The notes beneath the pieces were generated by a model, which saw only the letters and a program-made list of their open reading frames with translations, had not been told where the DNA came from and ran no database searches. This document shows, piece after piece, positions 1 to 7,437 of a DNA stretch of 35,208 bases. The position numbers were made by a program, and so were the translations under genes. Positions within the stretch are counted from its first letter, which is position 1. Each line of letters begins with the position of its first letter. The stretch is from Perlabentimonas sp964554585 (GTDB taxonomy: Bacteria; Bacteroidota; Bacteroidia; Bacteroidales; Tenuifilaceae), in contig CAZKPD010000011.1 in assembly GCA_964554585.1 (NCBI GenBank), positions 1 to 35,208 of the forward strand, read 5' to 3'.

Positions 1-80
1 CCTCCGGCACCACAGCACAGCGCAAAGCTCCTATTGCGGTGCATCTCCACCAGGTTGGTGGTCATGGCCTTTAATATTTT
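1..80. repeat. 80-bp exact direct repeat, copy 1
   Basis: Bases 1-80 are identical to 4687-4766, in the same orientation. Here the bases are the natural continuation of the Fe-S protein gene and encode its conserved CCGAGG motif, so this is the original copy. The match ends at base 80, after which the flanks share only patchy similarity. It may extend left of the window. Confidence 0.95.
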
Positions 81-584
81 GCGTGGCTCATCGTAAATGT
101 TGTTGGCTCTGCCCAAGTAGCAGGGGTCATGGTAGGTGATCCGTTGGTCGGCAAACTTGCTCATATCCAATTTTAGCGTGCCATCGGCTATCCATTGGTC
201 AATAAGGTCAACGTAGGTATGCACCTCATAGCTGCCGCCTAGGTCGGGGTACTCATTCTTAAAGATATTGTAGCAGTGGGGGCAGATGGTGATAATCTTC
301 TTTACCTCGTACATCTTAAACGTTTCGATGTTCTGCATGGCCTGCATCTGGTAGAGCATCTCGTTGCCCGCGCGGTGGGCAGGGTCGCCCGTACAGGTCT
401 CCTCTTTTCCCAGCACCGCATAGCTGATGTTGAGGTGGGTAAGGATTTTGGCGAATGCTCCGGCCACCTTTTTGTACCTATCGTCGTATGCACCGGCACA
501 ACCAACCCAGAATAGGTATTCGGGCTTTTCGCCCTTGGCGAACAGGTCGGCCATTACGGGTACATTCACTTTTACGGTTTCCAT
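1..584 (-). CDS. CCG-domain (Fe-S)-binding protein, 3' end outside the window
   Basis: The visible 194 residues belong to the cysteine-rich CCG-domain family (heterodisulfide reductase HdrB, LutA/GlcF-like), which carries Fe-S clusters in electron-transfer complexes. Seen are C29, ETCTGDPAHRAGN (C64), CPHC (C101, C104), HDPCYLGR (C155) and CCGAGG (C190, C191), in the usual order of two CCG modules. The last module is cut by the window edge. The start is the ATG at 584-582; a good TAnnTTTG box lies 56 bases upstream. The partner redox subunits are not visible, so the electron donor and substrate cannot be named. The final 80 bases recur at 4687-4766. Confidence 0.88.
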   Translation of the reverse strand, partial: METVKVNVPVMADLFAKGEKPEYLFWVGCAGAYDDRYKKVAGAFAKILTHLNISYAVLGKEETCTGDPAHRAGNEMLYQMQAMQNIETFKMYEVKKIITICPHCYNIFKNEYPDLGGSYEVHTYVDLIDQWIADGTLKLDMSKFADQRITYHDPCYLGRANNIYDEPRKILKAMTTNLVEMHRNRSFALCCGAG

Positions 585-639
585 TTTCACAATTTTTGGT
601 TTTACGTTTTTCCTGGCTTTACTAAACCTGCTTAGCCGT

Positions 640-647
640 CAAATTTA
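640..647 (-). promoter_or_regulatory. Bacteroidetes -7 box for the Fe-S protein gene
   Basis: The minus strand reads TAAATTTG, a full match to the TAnnTTTG -7 consensus. It lies 56 bases before the ATG at 584. No clear TTTG -33 element sits at the usual spacing, so this is a sequence match only. Confidence 0.45.
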
Positions 648-711
648 ACATTTTAATCAATTTTACGCTCTATATTGATTACTGTGCAATTGTTTTTTTC
701 TTACCCTTAGG

Positions 712-3398
712 CTACTCTACCAGCACCCTGTGCTGCTCCACGTGTTGGCCCTGCCGGGCGTGCAGGATGTACAGGCCGGGCTGTAGCCCGCTCACATTGG
801 TGGTGTAGGGGAGGCCAATGGTAATGTGAAGTACCGTAACCCCCTGCTGGTTCAATAGGCGTAGCTCCCAGGGCGTTTCGTGCTGGTTTCCCCTCTGCTC
901 TTCCTCCGAAGATGGTGATTAGGCTGCTCGAAGGATTGGGCGATACGGTTAGCTTGTAGAAGGGTTCACAGAAGGGGATTACCTTCCGGGAGGTAACCGA
1001 CGGGCAACCGGGGATTTGCTCGGTGAGCTCCAGTATCCGTTGCGGGCTGTTACCGCTAATGGAGAAGGGAATGGTTGTTTGATCCCTGCCTAGGTACATA
1101 AAATGTTCGGCCTCATTGTAGAGCACCCAGAAATGGCTGGTTACGCTTGGGTGTGAGGTAACGCTAACGGTGGCAGTTTCGTTGGGACCCATGCAACTCA
1201 CATAATACTGTCCGTTAACAAGAGGGTGCGAGATGCTCCCTTTGGGTGTGGTAAGGGAAACCGGGTGGGTTAGCACCACCTCTCCGCACGGGCCGCTAAC
1301 GGTTGCTTTTACCGAATCGGGAAGGTTTTGCAGTATGCTATTCGCCTTTACCGTATAGTCGGTAGTATTCTGCCCGCTGATGTAGGACAGGTTACCGCTA
1401 TGGCTCCAGGTAACGGAACAGCCCGCCGGCAGATTGTTAAGGGTAAAGGTAACCGGGGTGCTGCATACGATATCGGGGCCGGAGATGGAAAGGTCGTATG
1501 CCATAAGATTTTCTGTAACATACCCAAGCCCTTCAAGTTCAGCAGTAATTCTACCAGAACTAAATCCTGTCCGAGTAATAACCACAGATGTATCCGTTTG
1601 GTTGGATAAACTATAATCCCCTGTTACACTCCAGGTAACAGGGATGTAAGTTGGGTTTCTTAACCAAATTGTAGTCGATCCACAAACTACAGGAACCGTA
1701 AGAACTTTTACACCATTCTTGTTTAAAGAGGGGTCTCCCAGCAGGTTATATGCTTTCATGTAACGCTTTGTTCTGGTGCGATTAGTCCATGACCAGAAGC
1801 GCTGCCAATATCTCTTCATACCCAAATTCGTGATTGCCGCAATATGATCTTTATCTATAAATGCGTCACCAAAAATCTTTTTCTCAATGGCCTTGTCGCT
1901 ATTTACCATTGTATTGACAGATGAGCCAAAATACGCCACACCACCCCTTTGTGCTCGAATCCAATGCTCACCAAAGCAAGTTTCTGAATAAGCATAATTG
2001 CCAGTTTTGCATGCAAAGGAAAAACCAAAGGGAAAAACAGAATTGGTCGCTATTGTGAGACTGGAATAACTTAATGTGAATGAAACTCCTGCAATATGTG
2101 TAAACCATCCATGACCTGAGTAAATGTAATAAAGAGGGTTGTCGTTGATTGCGTTTACTGCCGCAGAAGTTGATGGTTGATAAAGTTTTTGACTGTTAAA
2201 GCCTTGCGGATTGAACGTGTTTTTTATTACATAGTTATGGCCTTTTTCAAACTGTTTTTCCATCCAACCACTATTCCAACCTTCATGTGAACCAGCTAAG
2301 AATTTTGCTTTTTTTTCAAACTGATGGATATTCATCTCCATGTAGGTTGTTTTGTTGATTATGTTTTGAAGATCGTCAGGACTTGATACTGAGAATCTTC
2401 CTAAAAATACATCAGCGAAGTAGTCGTCTCCGGCAAGCCTTGCATAATTCAAATCCGTTATTGGGTCATTTTTTTCTTCCCCTGAAGGATTACCTCCAGA
2501 TGCAGGAATATCAGCATGGTCTCCTACCAATAGAACAAAGTCAGGTCTTGTTGCTGTGTTGTTGTATTGAGCTTGAATGTAGCTTGTTATATTATTTGCA
2601 CTTGACCCTGTAGTATTCGTGTTAACTACGTTGACTTCAAATCCAATGTTTCTTTTATAGTTTGCAAAATTGGCAAGTGTGCTCTCATAATCAGGTGCAG
2701 TGATAATTAGATATCTTCCTGCAAAATCCGAATAACTTTTTTTGGCTTATGTAATTCTCAAAAAAACTTGAAAGATAGGACTCTCTCACTGGTGAAGAAT
2801 AAACTGATTGGTCACTTTTCAATTCTGAAATGGAGTAACTTATTGTAAATGTAGCCTGTGTAAGGATAGTAATCCTGTTCAGTTGCGGATTATATGTAAA
2901 TGGAAATATTGAAAAGCTAATGCCATTTTCATCAAATACAATAAAGGGATCTGAAAGTTGAAATGTAAAATCATATAAACTTCCGGTAGAATTGTAATAG
3001 CTACTATCCATCTAAAAATTGGGATTTTCTTCAAAATCTTCCTGGGTAGGCAAAATCTTCCTGTTTACGGTTACATCCTGAGTTACTACATTTGATGAGG
3101 TAACCTGAAAATCTGAAGAACCATGAGGAACCGATAAATCGACAGTTAGCTGTGGAAGTTGAGGATACCCAATATCATCAATACTCCCAAAGTAGTCAAT
3201 ATCAATATACTTAAAGATTTCAGCTATGCCATAAGGTTCATATAGGCTGGTATCTTTGATGGTATAAGTTGGCAGGTTGAAGGTTAGTGTAATGCTATTC
3301 CCTGATTGTAAGATACTTATAACATTTGAAGGGGTTTTTTGTGCAAACCCTACAAGATTTATTGATAAGATGAGTAATATAAAGATTTTTCTTTTCAT
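712..3398 (-). pseudogene. Gingipain-family (C25) cysteine peptidase with T9SS sorting domain, broken in three places
   Basis: Read through its lesions this would be a secreted peptidase of about 895 residues. It has a signal peptide (MKRKIFILLILSINLVGFAQ) at 3398, a propeptide-like region, a C25 catalytic domain with the His motif GHGWF (2102-2116) and a catalytic Cys in FACKTGNY (near 2010), then beta-sandwich segments and a C-terminal T9SS type A sorting domain starting YKLTVSPNPSSS. Three lesions are visible. A TAG stop at 3012-3014 is in frame with coding sequence on both sides (ENPNF, stop, MDSSYYN). A frameshift falls at the seven-base A/T run 2737-2743. A second frameshift near 895-910 puts the end of the sorting domain (NVSGLQPGLYILHARQG, then HRVLVE, stop at 712) in another frame. 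Either it is a decaying gene, or one or more lesions are sequencing errors. Protease family and export route are inferred from these motifs. Confidence 0.85.
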
Positions 3399-3436
3399 AG
3401 CTGTGATATTTTGCTTATTTCCCCTTAGTCATCAAG

Positions 3437-3973
3437 TTACGTTTCTATTCTCACCCAATTGCAATTCTGTTCTTTATCCCAAAATTCGACAATACCTTTG
3501 CTTCGTATTATTTTCATCTTCCCAATTCGATTATATATTTGTTTCTCAATAAAAATTGTATCAGGCAGGGTTAATTGTTGCTCAGCATTAAATGGATTAA
3601 ACCCTTCCTTAAAATAGGAAAAAACATCATGGTGAATAACTGAATCGTAAAAATAACAGACTACTTCAAAGTGATTTTCTCCAAGAGTTAACTCCCCATC
3701 TATTCTCAAAGAATAATTGGAAGAAATGTCTGTTTTAAAACCAGCACCTGCTCCACAAGCACATTTGCAATTCCATTCAAAGCTATAGGCGTCAGAGGCC
3801 CAACTGTTGGTGACAACCAGCAAAAGCGTATCACCATTGTCATTATCAAACCTAAGCTCCTCGCCTTTTGAGTAGGGGAAATAATCCAATAAGCTGTGAG
3901 GGAAGGCAGGGCAGTGGGTGTCTTTACACCCGGTAGAGCAAACCATTAAGATTATTCCAATTAGTTTTTTCAT
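3437..3973 (-). CDS. Hypothetical lipoprotein (178 aa)
   Basis: The N-terminus MKKLIGIILMVCSTGC is a short SPII signal with the lipobox STGC, so the mature protein should be lipid-anchored from Cys16. The rest is hydrophilic, with a cysteine-rich patch (WNCKCACGAGAGF) near residues 68-80. I recognise no family. It lies 38 bases upstream of the gingipain-like gene and 30 bases downstream of another lipoprotein gene, so co-transcription is likely. Base composition is AT-rich compared with the housekeeping genes further on. Confidence 0.7.
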   Translation of the reverse strand: MKKLIGIILMVCSTGCKDTHCPAFPHSLLDYFPYSKGEELRFDNDNGDTLLLVVTNSWASDAYSFEWNCKCACGAGAGFKTDISSNYSLRIDGELTLGENHFEVVCYFYDSVIHHDVFSYFKEGFNPFNAEQQLTLPDTIFIEKQIYNRIGKMKIIRSKGIVEFWDKEQNCNWVRIET

Positions 3974-4003
3974 GGCATTATGGTTTTGGTTAATAAATTG
4001 ATG

Positions 4004-4537
4004 CTATTTTAATCGTGTAAAATATTCTTCAATCCTACCATCCAGAATAATCTGCTTTAGGCCTACAGTATCCAGTTTTGAAACTTCACTGTTAGCAGTA
4101 AAAGCCTCGTTATCCTTAGCACGCCAGAGTTCAAGGTAGGGATCTAAGTCGAGCATATACTTCCAAATGGTATCATCAGGAAAAGAAAGTTCATCGTACC
4201 TCTCAAGCCAAAGCAGGTAGTCCTTGTAGGTAACCGATAGGTAGGCATCCCTTAATGTGCCCTCACCGTCTAATACATAACCATCTACAATTCGTGCTCT
4301 ATTCCTATTTATTGTATCGGTTTCTGTGATGTAAAGGTTGCGTAGGGGGAATCCGGGCTTCCCTGCTATTTTACCCTCATCCTTACTCATCCACACAACA
4401 ACATTCTCAAAGTAATCCCCTTTTGTGCGGTAAAGGGAAACGCCTTTGTAATCGGCCTCGGTTGGAATCTTGTCGCAGCTGAATATTATAATCAACAAGA
4501 TTAAAGGAAAGATTGCATTAAAAAATCGTTTTTTCAT
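4004..4537 (-). CDS. Hypothetical lipoprotein (177 aa), with a partial second copy upstream
   Basis: MKKRFFNAIFPLILLIIIFSC is an SPII signal with the lipidation Cys at residue 21. The mature part is rich in Tyr, Asp and Glu and ends in RIEEYFTRLK. I recognise no domain. The last ~38 codons and the downstream spacer occur again in degenerate form at 4538-4686, so this gene was once tandemly duplicated. The two start-site spacers (3974-4003 and 4538-4567) are also nearly the same. Confidence 0.7.
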   Translation of the reverse strand: MKKRFFNAIFPLILLIIIFSCDKIPTEADYKGVSLYRTKGDYFENVVVWMSKDEGKIAGKPGFPLRNLYITETDTINRNRARIVDGYVLDGEGTLRDAYLSVTYKDYLLWLERYDELSFPDDTIWKYMLDLDPYLELWRAKDNEAFTANSEVSKLDTVGLKQIILDGRIEEYFTRLK

Positions 4538-4686
4538 GTTATTATGGTTTTGGTTAATAAACTGATGCTATTTTAATTGTGTAAAATATTCTTCAATTCT
4601 ACCATTCAAATAATCTGCTTTAGCCCCAAGGTATTCAACTTTGAACTTACATTGCTACCAGTAAATACCTCATTATCCTTTGCGCG
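4538..4686 (-). pseudogene. Decayed 3' fragment of a second copy of the 4004-4537 lipoprotein gene
   Basis: Reading the minus strand from 4686 gives RAKDNEVFTGSNVSSKLNTLGLKQII and then a stop. It aligns with RAKDNEAFTANSEVSKLDTVGLKQII at the end of the intact neighbour. One missing base after KQII causes the stop. In the shifted frame the rest continues as NGRIEEYFTQLK and a stop, matching DGRIEEYFTRLK. The spacer after the stop also matches the intact copy. The 5' part of this copy is absent: at 4687 it is replaced by the 80-bp Fe-S gene segment. A transcript here could not give the full lipoprotein. Confidence 0.85.
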
Positions 4687-5090
4687 CCTCCGGCACCACA
4701 GCACAGCGCAAAGCTCCTATTGCGGTGCATCTCCACCAGGTTGGTGGTCATGGCCTTTAATATTTTCTGCAGCTCTTCATAAATCAAGATAGGCTCTACC
4801 CGTTGAAAATTAATTGAACCACTGCTTAATAGTTCCTGCTTTCGTTTCTGAAAATCCCCTTGCAATTCTGCCATTCTCAGGATAGCAGAGTACTCGGTCA
4901 GCTCTTCCAATCCAACCTTTGCAATTCTTTGCACATCAGATTTTTGATTCGGGTCAAATTCCACGTAGATTTCCTCTTGAGAAGTGGTAAACTCAATAAT
5001 CTCTCCATTAAGTTTATAGTTTAGCCGTTCCTGTGCTTGCGAAGCAAAAACAAGGGCTAAAAAGCTGATTAGTGATATAACTCGCTTCAT
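4647..5090 (-). pseudogene. Three-part chimeric ORF: secreted-protein N-terminus, Fe-S protein segment, lipoprotein remnant
   Basis: Residues 1 to about 108 begin with a Sec signal (MKRVISLISFLALVFASQAQ). What follows resembles the start of a T9SS-exported protein, possibly a subtilisin-like peptidase prodomain; that guess is weak. From 4766 to 4687 the ORF translates the last 80 bases of the Fe-S protein gene in its original frame (KILKAMTTNLVEMHRN through CCGAGG). It then runs out of frame through the lipoprotein remnant to a stop at 4647. No known protein has this architecture, so I read it as a truncated gene joined to unrelated sequence, by recombination or misassembly. Its ATG overlaps the TGA of the upstream lipoprotein gene (ATGA at 5090-5087), which suggests the original gene was translationally coupled. 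Confidence 0.8.
4687..4766. repeat. 80-bp exact direct repeat, copy 2
   Basis: Identical to bases 1-80. On the left it abuts the lipoprotein remnant, on the right the N-terminal part of an unrelated secreted-protein gene. The right flank still shares scattered identity with the original copy (IYEELQKIL against IYDEPRKIL), so the join may have used short homology. Confidence 0.95.
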
Positions 5091-5527
5091 AACCGTTCTA
5101 TTGATGTTAATTTAATCTGCTGATAAGAAATTAGGGCTATATCGTTCTTTTTTTGACATAGTTCTTTTAGGTCTCCAAAGAAAATAACTTCTACAAATTC
5201 CCCTTCAGGCAAATTAACCACATCTTCAAATTGATTCTCAAGTATTTCATCATTACAAATAATCAAATGAACGACAGCACAACCAGAGCAATTCCAGTCA
5301 GTAACAGTTATCCAGTAATGGTCGGTATAATACGGATCTACAGAGTCGTTTGATTTAAATTCTAATCTACCAACCCATTTAGCGGATTCAGGAATTGTTG
5401 TCCGGGTTTCGGATTCACAGCCACAATCAGGTGGTGTAACATTGTTACTACAGCCGTTCAGGAATAGCGCAATTCCAAAGCAGCAAAGTACCGCTAATGC
5501 TGCTTTTATTCTGTTTATTTTTTTCAT
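5087..5527 (-). CDS. Hypothetical lipoprotein (146 aa)
   Basis: A 26-residue SPII signal ends in FLNGC, so the mature protein starts at the Cys of CSNNVTPPDCGC. A CxC pair lies just after the anchor, and a second cysteine cluster (WNCSGCAVVHLIIC) lies mid-protein. That may indicate disulfides or metal binding; the function is unknown. It overlaps the following gene start by four bases (ATGA) and lies five bases after the upstream lipoprotein gene, so these three belong to one transcription unit. Confidence 0.72.
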   Translation of the reverse strand: MKKINRIKAALAVLCCFGIALFLNGCSNNVTPPDCGCESETRTTIPESAKWVGRLEFKSNDSVDPYYTDHYWITVTDWNCSGCAVVHLIICNDEILENQFEDVVNLPEGEFVEVIFFGDLKELCQKKNDIALISYQQIKLTSIERL

Positions 5528-5531
5528 TATA

Positions 5532-5942
5532 TTATGGACATTGAGTTTGTGAGTACTCGGTTATTACTACAGTATATGCAGAATATGGCCCATAGAGCCA
5601 TTGGCAAGGAGTCGGGTTTTCACCTAAAAACAAAGAGATGTCTGTCTTATTATCATACTTTCTTGCTTTGAAAAAAATCATACCCATTGGAAAACGACCT
5701 GGGCTCTTTATTATATTTTTATATGGAATACACTCGTTTGATGCTTTGTCATAGTAAAAGATATTGTCACCAAACTCTACTTCTAGTAGTTGAATTAGTG
5801 AACCTTCGCCACATTCTTCATGGCCTATAACCTCTCCTTTAATGCAAGTACCATAAGGAAATTCATCCTCTTGTTTCTCGCAGCCAACAGCTGCAAAAAT
5901 GATTGCCCCATATAGAAGCCCCCAAAATTTTAGATGTTTCAT
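5532..5942 (-). CDS. Hypothetical lipoprotein (136 aa)
   Basis: MKHLKFWGLLYGAIIFAAVGC is an SPII signal with lipobox AVGC. The mature protein has four further cysteines (TCIKG, EECGEG, NECIPY, TPCQW) plus a terminal QCP, consistent with a small disulfide-bonded periplasmic or surface domain. No family is recognised. It is the first gene after a 203-base gap (5943-6145) in which I see no strong promoter, only near-matches to the -7 box. Confidence 0.7.
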   Translation of the reverse strand: MKHLKFWGLLYGAIIFAAVGCEKQEDEFPYGTCIKGEVIGHEECGEGSLIQLLEVEFGDNIFYYDKASNECIPYKNIIKSPGRFPMGMIFFKARKYDNKTDISLFLGENPTPCQWLYGPYSAYTVVITEYSQTQCP

Positions 5943-6145
5943 GGTTTTTAGATTTTATGTTTTTTGGACATTTTGCCCACCCAATTTCCTGCTCCTGCAA
6001 AAAGCGTATAATTATAACTACCAAGCAGACTACCCGCAAGTTAGTCTCAATTGCATATGAAAAACAAAAAATTTTACATGTTATCCGATAAATCTATCAT
6101 TGCAAATACAAATAGTGCTGAAATAGGAAGATTTCTCAAGGTTGG

Positions 6146-6622
6146 CTACCCTTCTTTTAGGGTTACTAAAAACTTTACAGGGTGCGTTCGGTATTCCTTT
6201 GACACTATGGCAAAGTAGAACACATCGGTAGGCTTTTGACAATCCATGGGCTCTATCTCAATGGAATAGTGTAGCTGGTCGCATTTTAACGACAGGGTTT
6301 GGTTCTCCATATACGCACAAGCCGGTCGTTTGGTGCGCCCCGCCAGCACAAAGTGCTTGCTAAAGTCAACCTCCAACCCGTTGGTGCAGGATATATACTT
6401 TTGAAAGTCAGCGCTATTGTCTATTGTAAGTGATATTTCCGTACGGGAATCATCTATGTTCTGTAGGATACAGTCATTCCCATCAGACCTAGTTCCAAAA
6501 CCCTGAAAAGGAACATCAATGGAGGGCTCGTTGCACTCCGGTTCTTTTTTGCATCCATTAAGCGCAATTAGAGCTCCCAGGATTAAAATTAAATATACGC
6601 TAAATCTGTTCAGTGTTTTCAT
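6146..6622 (-). CDS. Hypothetical lipoprotein (158 aa)
   Basis: The SPII signal ends in ALNGC, followed by KKEPECNEPS. The remainder has beta-rich stretches (RTEISLTIDNSADFQKY, FYFAIVSKEYR) and paired cysteines (ISCTNG, PACAYM, LKCDQ, MDCQK). I do not recognise it, but size, signal and cysteine content match its neighbours, so these genes may encode related cell-envelope proteins. Start is the ATG at 6622-6620. Confidence 0.72.
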   Translation of the reverse strand: MKTLNRFSVYLILILGALIALNGCKKEPECNEPSIDVPFQGFGTRSDGNDCILQNIDDSRTEISLTIDNSADFQKYISCTNGLEVDFSKHFVLAGRTKRPACAYMENQTLSLKCDQLHYSIEIEPMDCQKPTDVFYFAIVSKEYRTHPVKFLVTLKEG

Positions 6623-6746
6623 GGCGTATTGTTTTAAGTTGGATAGAAATAATTAGGTGCAAGTTGTGGGAAGATGGAGGGAACAAACCGTGAAGGGATA
6701 CGGTTGATGTTGGAACCTCAGCCGAACAGTGAGTTCCCTGGGCGGG

Positions 6747-7298
6747 TTAATCCGCCTCTTCCAGCGTAAAATTTTCCATATTAAAATGGTAAAGGGTAAC
6801 GGTAAACCCGCCATCTTTAATAAACCTGTCCATTTGCTTTGTGGTTAACGGGGTTTTGTAGTAGTACTCCTCTGTACCACGGGTCGAATCGGGGGATAGC
6901 CCGATGGAGTTGGAGAGGATATCGATATCCGGAGTGCCCAACGCTTTGATAAAGAAATGCCTGTTTTTTTGGTAACCCAGGAATACCGTCCACCAGCCAT
7001 TATTCTCATTAATATTAAAAAAGTAGTAGCCGTTCCACTCCTTAATCTGAATGCCTTGGTCCACATTAAACAGGGTATCAACCTTGCGGTTGTTGAGGGA
7101 GTCGATTTTTTCGATTACCCATGTTTTTGCATCAACGGTTAGGGTTCCGTCCTTTAGCTTCCACACGCCCTGCAAAGCCTTGGGTGCCGTTTTGTTGTCG
7201 GTTCCGCCCACGGGCAAAGGCTCGGGGAAATGGAAGCTTACGCATGATGTGAGTAGAAGGGCGCAAGCCATTAGGGGGATCAGAAATTTCTTTGTCAT
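6747..7298 (-). CDS. Hypothetical lipoprotein (183 aa)
   Basis: MTKKFLIPLMACALLLTSC is an SPII signal with the lipidated Cys at residue 19. The mature part (LQGVWKLKDGTLTVDAKTW, then YYFFNINENNGWWTVFLGY) alternates short beta-strands in a way seen in small calycin-like lipoproteins of Bacteroidota, but no family can be assigned. GC content looks higher than in the 3437-6622 lipoproteins. The gene is separated from them by 124 bases, and its stop codon lies in a short GC hairpin (about 6743-6758). Confidence 0.7.
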   Translation of the reverse strand: MTKKFLIPLMACALLLTSCVSFHFPEPLPVGGTDNKTAPKALQGVWKLKDGTLTVDAKTWVIEKIDSLNNRKVDTLFNVDQGIQIKEWNGYYFFNINENNGWWTVFLGYQKNRHFFIKALGTPDIDILSNSIGLSPDSTRGTEEYYYKTPLTTKQMDRFIKDGGFTVTLYHFNMENFTLEEAD

Positions 7299-7385
7299 GG
7301 GAGTAAGGTTTAGGTGTAGTTAGCCTTAAAAAAATGGGTGAAGCATTTCAAACCCATCATTTTATAGTTGCAAGTTAAGGCATAA

Positions 7386-7419
7386 AAAAGGGATGTCCAA
7401 AAGAATGGACATCCCTTTT
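7386..7419 (-). terminator. Intrinsic terminator after hppA
   Basis: A perfect 13-bp stem (7386-7398 with 7407-7419) and an 8-base loop. On the minus strand it ends in a T tract. It lies 18 bases after the hppA stop. Confidence 0.85.
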
Positions 7420-7437
7420 CGGATTAAATATGTTGGT

